Part shown: positions 54,655-63,791 of the stretch, piece by piece
How the letters are laid out: each line of letters starts with the position of its first letter
Numbering within the stretch: position 1 is the stretch's first letter
NCBI RefSeq assembly: GCF_900099675.1
Contig: NZ_FNDQ01000001.1
Coordinates: 124,001-188,000 of the forward strand
Source: Myroides phaeus
Lineage (GTDB): Bacteria > Bacteroidota > Bacteroidia > Flavobacteriales > Flavobacteriaceae
Length of the DNA stretch: 64,000 nucleotides
Reading direction: 5' to 3'
Notes under the pieces: model-generated
Database searches by the model: none
The model's input: the letters and a program-made list of their open reading frames with translations, nothing else
Told to the model about the DNA's origin: nothing
Position numbers and translations under genes: made by a program

Positions 54655-55395
54655 ATGAAAAATAAACAAAAAATATTTAATATAGAGATTGATAATCTTT
54701 CAATGAGTGAAACGCTTGAGGTAATTAATAATTCAATTGATAATGAAACACCTTTATTACATATTGTTGTAAATGCGGCAAAACTTGTTAATATGCAAAA
54801 AGACTCTGCTCTTTATGAAAGTATAAAAAGTGCAGATATTGTTAATGCAGATGGAATGGCTGTTGTATGGGCGGCTAAGTTTGTTGGAAAAGAACTGAAA
54901 GAACGGGTTTCTGGAATTGATTTATTTGTTAAGTTAGTTGAGAATGCACATTTAAGAAAAGAGAAAGTGTTTTTGTTAGGAGCAAGAGAAGAAGTTGTAA
55001 AAATAGTAGCAGAAAAATTTCAAATGCAATATGGCAAGGATATCATTGGAGGGTATAGAAATGGTTATTTTAAAAAAGGAAATGAAAAAGAAATTATAGA
55101 GCAGATTAGAGATAGTGGGGCTAAATATTTGTTTGTTGCAATAAGCTCTCCTTTTAAAGAAATTTTTCTCTCTACATACAAGAAGGAATTGAGTGAATTA
55201 GGATTTATTATGGGAGTTGGGGGAAGTTTTGATGTTGTATCAGGTAAAGTTAAGAGAGCTCCTTTGTGGATGCAAAAAATTGGAATGGAGTGGTTTTATC
55301 GCTTTTTGCAAGAACCCCGAAGAATGTGGAAAAGAAGTTTTATAGATAATGGAAAGTTTATAGGACTTGTAATTAAAGAAAAGTTTAAAAAATAA
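54655..55395 (+). CDS. WecG/TagA/CpsF-family glycosyltransferase
   Basis: 246 aa from ATG 54655 (a TTG at 54634 would overlap the previous stop). Conserved: [36 protein letters not shown], which contains the DG-type site, [11 protein letters not shown] and [17 protein letters not shown]. This GT26 family adds N-acetyl-mannosamine-type or other sugars to lipid-linked intermediates. Its stop shares a base with the next start. Confidence 0.9.
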   Translation: MKNKQKIFNIEIDNLSMSETLEVINNSIDNETPLLHIVVNAAKLVNMQKDSALYESIKSADIVNADGMAVVWAAKFVGKELKERVSGIDLFVKLVENAHLRKEKVFLLGAREEVVKIVAEKFQMQYGKDIIGGYRNGYFKKGNEKEIIEQIRDSGAKYLFVAISSPFKEIFLSTYKKELSELGFIMGVGGSFDVVSGKVKRAPLWMQKIGMEWFYRFLQEPRRMWKRSFIDNGKFIGLVIKEKFKK

Positions 55396-56378
55396 TGAAA
55401 CGTATACTTATTACAGGAGCAGCAGGATTTTTAGGGTCACATTTATGTGATCGTTTTATCGAAGAAGGTTTTCATGTAATTGGAATGGATAATTTGATTA
55501 CAGGAGATCTTAAAAATATAGAACATCTTTTTAAGTTAGAGAATTTTGAATTCTATCATCATGATGTGACTAAGTTTGTTCATGTTCCTGGAGAGTTAGA
55601 CTATATATTACACTTTGCATCACCAGCGAGTCCAATAGATTATTTAAAGATACCTATTCAAACTTTAAAGGTAGGGTCTTTAGGAACACATAATTTATTA
55701 GGATTAGCAAGAGTTAAAGGTGCAAGAATTTTGATTGCATCTACATCTGAGGTATATGGAGATCCTTTAGTTCATCCCCAGACAGAAGAATATTATGGTA
55801 ATGTTAATACGATTGGACCAAGAGGAGTTTATGATGAAGCAAAGAGGTTCCAGGAGTCTATTACGATGGCATATCACACTTTTCACGGGGTAGAAACAAG
55901 AATTGTTCGTATCTTTAATACTTATGGACCTCGAATGAGGTTAAATGATGGAAGGGTAATTCCTGCATTTATAGGACAAGCGCTAAGAGGAGAAGATTTA
56001 ACGGTTTTCGGTGATGGTAAACAAACCAGATCTTTTTGTTATGTAGATGATCAAGTAGAGGGAATCTATAGATTGCTTTTTTCTGATTATAACTTGCCAA
56101 TTAATATTGGAAATCCAGATGAAATATCAATATTAGACTTTGCAAAAGAAATAATTAACCTTACGAATAGTACGCAAAAAATTATTTTTAAAGATTTGCC
56201 AATAAATGATCCAATGCAACGTTGTCCTAATATTGAAAAAGCTATAAATTTATTGGATTGGAGACCAAAAGTTTCAAGATCTCAGGGAATGTTAGCAACA
56301 TATAATTATTTTAAGAATTTTTCTGATTCTGATTTACTAAAAGAAGAACATAAAGATTTTTCTAAATTTATATATTAA
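55395..56378 (+). CDS. UDP-glucuronate decarboxylase-like SDR epimerase
   Basis: 327 aa. The NAD motif is [10 protein letters not shown] (8-17). [13 protein letters not shown] is characteristic of UDP-xylose synthase (UXS), and the catalytic Tyr146-x3-Lys150 lies in [22 protein letters not shown] is typical of extended SDRs. It probably makes UDP-xylose or a related 4-keto pentose donor for the polysaccharide. It overlaps both neighbours by one base. Confidence 0.9.
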   Translation: MKRILITGAAGFLGSHLCDRFIEEGFHVIGMDNLITGDLKNIEHLFKLENFEFYHHDVTKFVHVPGELDYILHFASPASPIDYLKIPIQTLKVGSLGTHNLLGLARVKGARILIASTSEVYGDPLVHPQTEEYYGNVNTIGPRGVYDEAKRFQESITMAYHTFHGVETRIVRIFNTYGPRMRLNDGRVIPAFIGQALRGEDLTVFGDGKQTRSFCYVDDQVEGIYRLLFSDYNLPINIGNPDEISILDFAKEIINLTNSTQKIIFKDLPINDPMQRCPNIEKAINLLDWRPKVSRSQGMLATYNYFKNFSDSDLLKEEHKDFSKFIY

Positions 56379-57733
56379 TGCAAAAGAAAAAAATAGGACG
56401 TTATTCTTATCTTATTCGTCCAGCTATGATATTAGTTGATTTATTAATAATAAATTTTTTAGCTAATTATTGGTTTTCATTTTTAGACAATAAAGGGGTA
56501 GGGTATTATAATATATTACTTTCTATCTCTTGGATAGCTGTATCTTGGGGATCTGGGTTTTACGATGTATATCGACATACAAGAGTAGTTCGTGTTTTAG
56601 AAAAAATATTTAAGCAATTTGTTCTACAGTTTATCTTAGTTAGTGCCTTAAATGGCTTTGTGGAGCGATTTGCAGAACCTAAAGAGTTAATAGCATTTGG
56701 TTTTTCTTCATTATTAGTTGTCAGTTCTTTTAAATTTTTAGTATTATTTGTTTTAAAGTATATACGAAGGGTTTTAGGAGGTAATTTTAGAAATATTGTC
56801 CTTGTAGGAAATGGAAAGGAAATAGATTCTTTAAAGAAAGTATTAGTAAAAAGAGAAGATTTAGGGTATCGTATTAGTAGAGTTTTTGATAATGTAGAAG
56901 AAGAAAATTTAGAAGAAATAGAAAAATTTGTTTCATCAAATAAAATAGACGAAATCTATATACAATTCTCAATTGTTCAAAAAGATGATTACCACGAATT
57001 ATTAGAATTTGCTGATAATAATTTTATAACGGTTAAATATGTACCTTCTCAAAAACAACTTTTAAGTCATAATTTTTCTTTAGAATATTATGATGTTGTT
57101 GCGGTCGTTCCAAGAAGAATTATACCTCTTGATAAGTCCTATAATAAATTCTTCAAGAGAGTTTTTGATTTAGTTTTTTCAACTTTAGTTATTGTCTTTA
57201 TTCTTTCTTGGCTTGTACCATTGATAGCAATTTTAATTAAAAGTGAATCAAAAGGACCAGTCTTCTTTAAACAAATGAGAACTGGTTTAAATGACGAAGA
57301 ATTTGCTTGTTGGAAGTTTAGATCGATGCAAGTAAATTCAGATTCAGATAAAAGACAAGCAACAAAAGGAGATTGTCGTATTACGAAAATAGGAGTTTTT
57401 TTAAGAAAGACAAGTTTAGATGAGTTTCCACAGTTTCTTAATGTCTTTGTTGGAGATATGTCAATTGTTGGTCCAAGACCTCATATGATTGTTCATACGA
57501 AAATGTATTCAAAACGGGTTAATCGTTTTATGCTTAGACATTTAGTAAAGCCAGGAATTACAGGAATGGCTCAAACGCATGGTTATAGAGGAGAAATAGA
57601 AACAAATAGAGATATTGTCAATAGATTTAAGTATGATTTATTTTATTTAGAAAATTGGTCTATTTTTTTAGATTTAAAAATAATCTACTTAACTGTATAC
57701 AATGTTTTTAAGGGAGAAAAGAAAGCTTATTAA
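56378..57733 (+). CDS. polyprenyl-phosphate sugar-1-phosphate transferase (WcaJ/WbaP type)
   Basis: 451 aa. Four N-terminal membrane helices, a Rossmann-like domain (VLVGNGKEIDSL), a fifth hydrophobic segment (about 259-282) and the catalytic bac_transf domain: FKQMRTGLNDEEFACWKFRSM, DEFPQFLNVFVGDMSIVGPRPH and KPGITGMAQ. It starts repeat-unit synthesis by loading a sugar phosphate on undecaprenyl phosphate. It is the last gene of the cluster, three bases before a terminator. Confidence 0.93.
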   Translation: MQKKKIGRYSYLIRPAMILVDLLIINFLANYWFSFLDNKGVGYYNILLSISWIAVSWGSGFYDVYRHTRVVRVLEKIFKQFVLQFILVSALNGFVERFAEPKELIAFGFSSLLVVSSFKFLVLFVLKYIRRVLGGNFRNIVLVGNGKEIDSLKKVLVKREDLGYRISRVFDNVEEENLEEIEKFVSSNKIDEIYIQFSIVQKDDYHELLEFADNNFITVKYVPSQKQLLSHNFSLEYYDVVAVVPRRIIPLDKSYNKFFKRVFDLVFSTLVIVFILSWLVPLIAILIKSESKGPVFFKQMRTGLNDEEFACWKFRSMQVNSDSDKRQATKGDCRITKIGVFLRKTSLDEFPQFLNVFVGDMSIVGPRPHMIVHTKMYSKRVNRFMLRHLVKPGITGMAQTHGYRGEIETNRDIVNRFKYDLFYLENWSIFLDLKIIYLTVYNVFKGEKKAY

Positions 57734-57735
57734 AG

Positions 57736-57768
57736 AAAGTCACTAATATGTATGTTAGTGACTTTTTT
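57736..57768 (+). terminator. terminator of the polysaccharide operon
   Basis: AAAGTCACTAA and TTAGTGACTTT, then T run. Confidence 0.9.
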
Positions 57769-57805
57769 ATTATTCCGTACTCTTCGTTATTCCTTAATTT
57801 ATATT

Positions 57806-57813
57806 TATTTTTG
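57806..57813 (+). promoter_or_regulatory. purD promoter -7 element
   Basis: TATTTTTG, 28 bases before the chosen purD ATG. Confidence 0.6.
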
Positions 57814-57840
57814 AAACGTAATTACAAACAACACACACAA

Positions 57841-59112
57841 ATGAAAATTTTATTACTTGGTTCTGGAGGACGTGAACATGCTTTAGCATGGAAAATGTTA
57901 CAGAGCAAAAAATGTGAAGCACTATTTGTAGCTCCAGGAAATGCTGGTACAAGAGATATTGCTACAAATATTGATGTTAATCTGAATGATTTTGAAGCTG
58001 TTAAAAAGACAGTTTTAGAAAAACAGATTGATATTGTTATTGTTGGACCAGAAGATCCTTTGGTAAAAGGGATTGTTGATTTTTTTAAAAATGATCAAGA
58101 AATCAAAAATATACCTGTTGTTGGACCTTCACAAAAAGGAGCACAACTAGAGGGGAGTAAAGATTTTGCAAAAGAATTTTTGATCAAACACAATATACCA
58201 ACAGCAGCATATCAAAGTTTTACTAAAGATACGGTAGAAGAGGGGAAAATGTTTTTAGAGACATTAAAGGCACCTTATGTGTTAAAAGCAGATGGTTTAG
58301 CTGCAGGAAAGGGAGTTGTTATCTTAGAAAAATTAGACGAAGCAAAGTTAGAATTAGAGAATATGCTTGTTGATGCTAAGTTTGGAGATGCAAGCTCTAA
58401 GGTTGTAATTGAAGAGTTTTTATCAGGTATTGAACTTAGTTGTTTTGTATTAACAGATGGTAAGTCTTATAAAATGCTCCCAACAGCAAAAGATTATAAA
58501 CGAATCGGAGAAGGAGATACAGGCTTAAATACAGGAGGTATGGGAGCTGTTTCACCTGTTCCATTTGCAACAGATGATTTTATGCAAAAGGTAGAACAAC
58601 GTATCGTTATACCTACTGTAAAAGGATTACAAGAAGATGAACTTGATTTTAAAGGATTTGTTTTTATTGGTTTAATTAAGGTTGGTGATGATCCATTTGT
58701 AATTGAGTACAACGTGCGTATGGGAGATCCAGAAACAGAAGTTGTTATGCCAAGGATAAAGTCTGATGTAGTCGAATTATTTGTTTCATTAGCAAAGCAA
58801 GAGCTTGATCAAGTGGAGTTAGAAATAGATAGTCGCACGGCTACAACTGTTATGTTAGTCTCTGGAGGCTATCCTGAAGATTATGAAAAAGGAAAAGTAA
58901 TTACAGGTTTTGATAAAGTAGATGATTCTATTGTTTTTCATGCAGGGACAACTATGAAAAATAATGAAGTAGTAACAAATGGAGGAAGAGTTTTAGCTGT
59001 AACATCTTATGGTAATAGTTATGAAGAGGCATTAAAAAAATCTTACCAAAATATAGACAAGCTAAATTTTGATAAGATTTATTATCGTAAAGATATTGGA
59101 TTTGATCTTTAA
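57841..59112 (+). CDS. purD: phosphoribosylamine-glycine ligase
   Basis: GARS (423 aa) joins glycine to phosphoribosylamine in purine synthesis. The start at 57841 gives the family N-terminus MKILLLGSGGREHALAWK; an upstream ATG at 57748 lies in the terminator/promoter stretch. ATP-grasp elements are YVLKADGLAAGKGVV, GIELSCFVLTDG, NTGGMGAVSP and EYNVRMGDPETE. Confidence 0.96.
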   Translation: MKILLLGSGGREHALAWKMLQSKKCEALFVAPGNAGTRDIATNIDVNLNDFEAVKKTVLEKQIDIVIVGPEDPLVKGIVDFFKNDQEIKNIPVVGPSQKGAQLEGSKDFAKEFLIKHNIPTAAYQSFTKDTVEEGKMFLETLKAPYVLKADGLAAGKGVVILEKLDEAKLELENMLVDAKFGDASSKVVIEEFLSGIELSCFVLTDGKSYKMLPTAKDYKRIGEGDTGLNTGGMGAVSPVPFATDDFMQKVEQRIVIPTVKGLQEDELDFKGFVFIGLIKVGDDPFVIEYNVRMGDPETEVVMPRIKSDVVELFVSLAKQELDQVELEIDSRTATTVMLVSGGYPEDYEKGKVITGFDKVDDSIVFHAGTTMKNNEVVTNGGRVLAVTSYGNSYEEALKKSYQNIDKLNFDKIYYRKDIGFDL

Positions 59113-59119
59113 AAACCTA

Positions 59120-59350
59120 CTATTTTAAAAATGAGTGGGCTGTAGTATCTTGGTCATCTTCATTATTTGATTTAAAAATCTGAAGTTGTTTTAACCAAAA
59201 CACAAAGAAATAGCAAGTGATAAGGATAAATACCCAAGTAAGGATATTAGCAGCCCACCAATTTTCTAATTCTAATTTTGCAAAAAAGTCCATTGGTATA
59301 AAAAGAACTTTTTCAAATAGGAACCCAAGTCCGTTAAAAAATGAAGTCAT
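59120..59350 (-). CDS. small membrane protein (DUF6341-like)
   Basis: 76 aa with one strong membrane helix (about 34-54, AANILTWVFILITCYFFVFWL) and a polar, acidic C-terminus (SNNEDDQDTT). It resembles what I recall as DUF6341, a short flavobacterial family of unknown function. It is convergent with purD (7-base gap) and divergent from the DUF6427-like gene. Confidence 0.72.
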   Translation of the reverse strand: MTSFFNGLGFLFEKVLFIPMDFFAKLELENWWAANILTWVFILITCYFFVFWLKQLQIFKSNNEDDQDTTAHSFLK

Positions 59351-59463
59351 CGTACTTTATTTTTAAATTAAATAAAATTATTTTATCAATCCGTTTTTTT
59401 AAAGAAAAAACTCTCAAAGGAAAAGTTTTATCTTTATAATCTACAAAAATATAAAATATATAA

Positions 59464-60402
59464 ATGTTAGCAAGTATTTTTAGTAAAACAAAACCAATTA
59501 ATTACATCATACTTACACTTTTAATCTTGATTATTAGTGTTTTGTACTTATTTATAGATCAAGAACATCTTATTTGGACAAGATTTGAAGTAGTTAAGAG
59601 AAGTGTTTTGATAGGAATGCTGTTGTTAATGATGTATTTATCACAGTTTATTGTGACAAGGAATAGGTTGGTAAAAGATAATGCTTATGTTCCTCTGTTA
59701 TTTGTATCATTCTTGATGTTATTTCCAACTGTATTAGGACATAGTAGAGTAATAGTATCAAGTTTTTTTATAATGCTTGCTCTTAGAAGATTGTTCTCTT
59801 TACATTCTTTAAAGCAATCAAAAGAGAAAGTATTTGACGCTTCATTGTGGATATTTGTTGCAGGGTTATTTCACTTTTGGAGTGTTTTATATTTCCTACT
59901 CTTATTTTTTGCAATAACTTTTTTTGGATCAAAAGATTATAGAAATTGGTTTATACCAATAATAGCTTTTTTTACAGTTACTGTCTTTTTATTTCTTTAT
60001 CTGTTAATAAACGAAATTAGTTATATTGATTGGTTTTGGTCTAAGTGTAAAATAAGTTTTGATTTTATGTATTTTGAAAATGTATATCAAAATATTGCAT
60101 TAGCTATTTTTGTTTCAATATCACTCTTGTTCTTTGTTAGTCAGGCCACAAGTATTTCTTCTAAGCCATACAATATGCAAAGTACCTATAAGAAAATGTT
60201 GTTGTCTTTTCTTATAGGCGTTGCAATTTATGTGATTTCTGCTGATAAAAATAACGGGACATTGCTATTTACTTTTTTCCCATTATCGTTACTTGGAGCA
60301 AACTATATTGAGAATCTGCCACAAGCATGGAGAAGAGAAGCAGTTGTTTATAGCGTGTTCTTTATCGGATTATTCTTTTATATTGCGCAGATTATCTTAT
60401 AA
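59464..60402 (+). CDS. DUF6427-like multi-spanning membrane protein
   Basis: 312 aa with about nine to ten membrane helices and no soluble domain. It resembles what I recall as DUF6427, found next to upp in flavobacteria; function unknown. It overlaps the 3' end of the convergent upp gene by six bases. Confidence 0.78.
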   Translation: MLASIFSKTKPINYIILTLLILIISVLYLFIDQEHLIWTRFEVVKRSVLIGMLLLMMYLSQFIVTRNRLVKDNAYVPLLFVSFLMLFPTVLGHSRVIVSSFFIMLALRRLFSLHSLKQSKEKVFDASLWIFVAGLFHFWSVLYFLLLFFAITFFGSKDYRNWFIPIIAFFTVTVFLFLYLLINEISYIDWFWSKCKISFDFMYFENVYQNIALAIFVSISLLFFVSQATSISSKPYNMQSTYKKMLLSFLIGVAIYVISADKNNGTLLFTFFPLSLLGANYIENLPQAWRREAVVYSVFFIGLFFYIAQIIL

Positions 60403-61050
60403 CTTATGGCCATAAGCTAAATCTCCAGCATCTCCTAAACCAGGAACGATGTAATTGTGGTCGTCTAATTTTTCATCTAAAGTAGCAACCCATAAATTAA
60501 CATTATCAGGTAAGTTTTCTTCTAAGAATTGAATTCCTTCAGGAGCAGAAATTACTACAGCGATGTGTAATTCTTTTGGAGTTTCTTCTGCCATTAATTT
60601 ATTGATTACGGCAACTAAAGATTGACCTGTAGCAAGCATAGGATCAATTAAAATAAGAATTTTGTCTTGGAATGAAGGAGCAGCTTGGTATTCTACTAAG
60701 ATTTCACTTGCCTCTCCATGTTTACCATGACGTCGATAAGCAGATACAAAACCGTTTTCTGCGTTATCGAAAAAGTTCATAAATCCTGTGTGTAGAGCAA
60801 GACCTGCGCGAAGGATAGAACATAAAACGACATTGTCTTCAATACAAGTTGTGTGTTTAATTCCTAAGGGAGTTTGAACAGCAATATCCTTATAAGGAAG
60901 TTTTTTACTCAATTCATAAGCCATGATTTCTCCGATACGCTCAATGTTTTTTCTAAAACGCATACTGTCTTTTTGTACGTTTACGTCGCGTAGTTGAGCT
61001 AAGAAGTGATTTAAGATACTGTTCTCTGCTGAAATATAGTGAATTTTCAT
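60397..61050 (-). CDS. upp: uracil phosphoribosyltransferase
   Basis: UPRT (217 aa) converts uracil + PRPP to UMP in pyrimidine salvage. The PRPP-binding motif is ILIDPMLATGQSLVA, with CSILRAGLALHTG and the C-terminal PGLGDAGDLAYG. The length is normal. Confidence 0.96.
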   Translation of the reverse strand: MKIHYISAENSILNHFLAQLRDVNVQKDSMRFRKNIERIGEIMAYELSKKLPYKDIAVQTPLGIKHTTCIEDNVVLCSILRAGLALHTGFMNFFDNAENGFVSAYRRHGKHGEASEILVEYQAAPSFQDKILILIDPMLATGQSLVAVINKLMAEETPKELHIAVVISAPEGIQFLEENLPDNVNLWVATLDEKLDDHNYIVPGLGDAGDLAYGHKL

Positions 61051-61084
61051 ATGGGTATAATTAGTACCATAAAAGTATAAAAAC

Positions 61085-61092
61085 TATATTTG
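61085..61092 (+). promoter_or_regulatory. promoter -7 element of the DUF4254 gene
   Basis: TATATTTG, 17 bases before the ATG at 61110. Confidence 0.6.
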
Positions 61093-61109
61093 TAAATAAA
61101 ATTATTCAT

Positions 61110-61715
61110 ATGTTTTCAGAGTTAGCATTTCCGATATTCGAAGAGAGTATACGTGATTATCATAAATACGACAATGTAGATCAGCCAATTAGCAATCCTT
61201 ATCCTAAAGAAGATATTAAACATCTTTTATATTTAAAAAATTGGATAGATACTGTTCAATGGCATTTTGAGGATATTATTCGTGATCCTAAGATTGATCC
61301 AGTAGCAGCATTAGCTTTAAAAAGAAGAATTGACGCATCAAATCAGGAACGTACTGATATGGTAGAGTTTATAGATAGTTACTTCTTACAAAAGTATAAA
61401 GATGTTACAATTAAAGGAGATGCAAAAATTAACTCTGAGAGTCCTGCTTGGGCTATAGACCGTTTATCAATTTTAGCATTAAAAATTTATCATATGAATG
61501 AAGAGGCAACAAGAGTTGAAGCTTCACAAGATCATAGAGATAAATGTCAGGTTAAATTGGATGTTCTTTTAGAGCAAAAGAAAGATTTAACCACTGCTAT
61601 TGACGATTTATTAAACGATATTGCTAACGGTGATAAGTATATGAAAGTATACAAACAAATGAAAATGTATAATGACGAGGAATTAAACCCAGTATTATAC
61701 CAAAATAAGAAATAA
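61110..61715 (+). CDS. DUF4254 family protein
   Basis: 201 aa, largely helical and soluble. LKNWIDTVQWHFEDIIRDPKIDP and LKRRIDASNQERTDMVEFID are typical of DUF4254, a family often found beside glycosyltransferase family 9 genes in Bacteroidota, as here. Function unknown. A terminator separates it from the GT9 gene. Confidence 0.88.
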   Translation: MFSELAFPIFEESIRDYHKYDNVDQPISNPYPKEDIKHLLYLKNWIDTVQWHFEDIIRDPKIDPVAALALKRRIDASNQERTDMVEFIDSYFLQKYKDVTIKGDAKINSESPAWAIDRLSILALKIYHMNEEATRVEASQDHRDKCQVKLDVLLEQKKDLTTAIDDLLNDIANGDKYMKVYKQMKMYNDEELNPVLYQNKK

Positions 61716-61739
61716 TCATATCTTTGATATAAAATATTG

Positions 61740-61764
61740 AAAGCGTGAATTTTTCACGCTTTTC
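61740..61764 (+). terminator. terminator after the DUF4254 gene
   Basis: AAAGCGTGAA and TTCACGCTTT with a short T loop, then TTTC. Confidence 0.75.
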
Positions 61765-61790
61765 TTGTTCATAAACAAATTAAGATTGAC

Positions 61791-62837
61791 GTGGCAAATT
61801 TGAAACATATTTTAATTTTTAGGTTGTCTGCAATGGGGGATGTTGCAATGACTGTTCCTGTTGTAAGAGCTTTAATTTCACAAAATAAAGATATTCGTGT
61901 AACTGTGGTTTCAAGACCCTTTTTCAAGCCTTTTTTTAAAGGAATTGATCGCGTTGATTTTTTCCCTATTGATGTAAAGAAAAGACATAAAGGATTTGTA
62001 GGTCTAATTAGGTTATATCGTGATTTATCGAAATTAGAAGTTGATTACTTTGCAGATTTTCATAATGTATTGAGGTCTCAAATAGTCCGCAATTTGTTTA
62101 AATTAAAGGGAACAAAGGTTGCAGCACTAGACAAAGGGAGAGAAGCTAAAAAGGCATTAGTTCGCGCTGAAAACAAGGTTTATAAGCAGGTACCAACAAT
62201 GTTTTCAAATCATTTGAATACTTTAAAACAATTAGGTTTTATTGTTAATTTAGATAATCCAGAGTTTCCTTCTATTCCTGATCTATCTCCAGATTTACTA
62301 CAATATGTAAAAGAAAAAGACACTTATTGGATTGGTATTGCTCCTTTTGCACAGTATACATCTAAGGTTTACCCGTTAGATTTAATGCAGAAAGTAGTTG
62401 ATACATTAGCAGAAAGAGAGAAGTCAATTATCTTTTTATTTGGAGGGGGAGAAGAGGAAATTTCTCTTTTAAATCAATTGAAAAGAGATAATTACAATGT
62501 AATTGTAATGGCAGGGAAAGTAAAGTTTGACGTGGAATTGAACTTAATACAGCATTTAGATGTAATGCTTGCAATGGACTCAGGAAATGCTCATATTGCA
62601 GCTATGTTGGGTAAAAAAGTAATAACTTTATGGGGTGCTACACATCCATATGCTGGGTTTGCACCTTTTAATCAACCTTCTGATTATTGTTTAACAGCTG
62701 ATAGACAAAAGTATCCTCTTTTACCTACGTCTGTTTACGGAAATAAAGTTGTTGAGGGTTATGAAGATGTGATGAGAACGATTGATCCTATAAAAGTTTG
62801 TGAGAAGATTATAAAAGTAATTAAATCAGATAATTAA
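61791..62837 (+). CDS. family 9 glycosyltransferase (heptosyltransferase-like)
   Basis: 348 aa from a GTG start at 61791. The GT9 pattern is ILIFRLSAMGDVAMTVPVVRAL at the N-terminus, with a VALDKGRE-like middle and MDSGNAHIAAMLGKKVITLWGATHPY near the C-terminus. Such enzymes add heptose or related sugars to LPS core. A GTG start with no clear ribosome-binding site is unusual but is fixed by the family N-terminus. Confidence 0.9.
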   Translation: MANLKHILIFRLSAMGDVAMTVPVVRALISQNKDIRVTVVSRPFFKPFFKGIDRVDFFPIDVKKRHKGFVGLIRLYRDLSKLEVDYFADFHNVLRSQIVRNLFKLKGTKVAALDKGREAKKALVRAENKVYKQVPTMFSNHLNTLKQLGFIVNLDNPEFPSIPDLSPDLLQYVKEKDTYWIGIAPFAQYTSKVYPLDLMQKVVDTLAEREKSIIFLFGGGEEEISLLNQLKRDNYNVIVMAGKVKFDVELNLIQHLDVMLAMDSGNAHIAAMLGKKVITLWGATHPYAGFAPFNQPSDYCLTADRQKYPLLPTSVYGNKVVEGYEDVMRTIDPIKVCEKIIKVIKSDN

Positions 62838-62856
62838 AAGTATTTTTGAATTCAAA

Positions 62857-63378
62857 ATGAATGAGATGAGAATAGAAGATTATATTAGAGATATTCAAGA
62901 TTTTCCAAAAGAAGGTATTGGATTTAAGGATATTACTCCTCTTTTAAATGACCATGAAGCTATGGTTGAGACTACCAAACAGTTATTAGAACTTATTGGT
63001 GATCAAAAAATAGATAGAGTTGTGGGTATGGAGAGTAGAGGTTTCTTTTTTGCAACTTTATTAGCTGAGAAATTGGGGGCTGGTTTTGTTCCTGTACGAA
63101 AACCTAAAAAACTTCCTTTTGATACTATTTCTGAAGAATATAGTTTAGAATATGGAACCGATATTTTAGAGATGCATGCAGATGCTATAAAACCAGGTGA
63201 AAAAGTATTGATTCACGATGATGTTTTAGCTACTGGAGGAACAGCTGAAGCTGTATGTAAATTAGTAGAAAAATTGGGTGGTGAAATTGTTCAAGTTAAT
63301 TTTTTAATGGAGCTATCTTTTCTTCATGGACGCAAGAAATTAGCGAAATATGATGTAAAAAGTTTACTGACTTACTAA
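62857..63378 (+). CDS. apt: adenine phosphoribosyltransferase
   Basis: APRT (173 aa) converts adenine + PRPP to AMP. IEDYIRDIQDFPKEGIGFKDITPLL, GMESRGFFFATLLA and the PRPP motif VLIHDDVLATGGTAEA are conserved. ATG 62866 (three codons in) is an equally good start. Confidence 0.96.
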   Translation: MNEMRIEDYIRDIQDFPKEGIGFKDITPLLNDHEAMVETTKQLLELIGDQKIDRVVGMESRGFFFATLLAEKLGAGFVPVRKPKKLPFDTISEEYSLEYGTDILEMHADAIKPGEKVLIHDDVLATGGTAEAVCKLVEKLGGEIVQVNFLMELSFLHGRKKLAKYDVKSLLTY

Positions 63379-63401
63379 GATAATCTAAATTTAGATAGTT
63401 T

Positions 63402-63457
63402 AAATCCTTTTGTAAAGCCTTGTTTTATTAGGTTTTATGAGAGGATTTATTTTTTTA
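63402..63457 (+). terminator. apt terminator
   Basis: AAATCCT and AGGATTT form the outer stem and AAGCCT/AGGTTT the inner; a T run follows. Imperfect but well placed. Confidence 0.65.
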
Positions 63458-63527
63458 TAAAAAGTCTTGCATATTTGAAAAATAATTGCAAACCTTTGTT
63501 TCAGCTAATTAAGTAGCTAAATATCAA

Positions 63528-63635
63528 ATGATGAAAACCATTTCAAATATTATTTTTTCTTTGAACAACATTGCTCCTGCAACTGTTGCGGTTTTTGCTA
63601 TTCTTACTTCGCGGTCTTCGCGGTCACGGGCTTAA
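63528..63635 (+). CDS. arginine-rich leader peptide (candidate)
   Basis: 35 aa (start may be the second ATG, 63531). The body is neutral and hydrophobic; the tail is RSSRSRA, with Arg encoded three times by CGG, a codon otherwise scarce in this AT-rich DNA. The stop lies in the stem of a terminator-like hairpin. It precedes what looks like the first gene of an arginine operon by 156 bases. The layout is that of a ribosome-mediated attenuation leader: scarce Arg-tRNA would stall the ribosome at the CGG codons. Confidence 0.65.
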   Translation: MMKTISNIIFSLNNIAPATVAVFAILTSRSSRSRA

Positions 63636-63653
63636 TTTTTTTAAGTCTTTTTT
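63629..63653 (+). terminator. attenuator-like hairpin
   Basis: GGCTTAA (63629-63635) pairs with TTAAGTC (63641-63647), one G-U, 5-base T loop, then six T. It overlaps the leader stop codon, so a ribosome stalled on the Arg codons would cover its left arm. A second small dyad TGATGC/GCATCA follows at 63658-63676. Confidence 0.5.
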
Positions 63654-63668
63654 AATGTGATGCTTTTT

Positions 63669-63683
63669 TGGCATCATATCTGT
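63669..63683 (+). promoter_or_regulatory. weak sigma-54-like box
   Basis: TGGCAT, CATAT, CTGT: resembles the boxes at 94 and 41622 but is weaker and overlaps the small dyad. It may be a chance match. Confidence 0.2.
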
Positions 63684-63791
63684 ATATATATCATCGAATT
63701 TTAACATTATTCAATTACCTTAAAGGAGTTCTTGTATCCAAGAATTAACTCTTGTATTGGGCATTTTGAATACTAATTCTCTGTTTTTGAA

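Noticed and set aside
57748-57840. Upstream ATG extension of PurD
   Set aside because: The stretch contains the preceding terminator tail and the purD -7 element, and the family starts at MKILLLGSGGREH.
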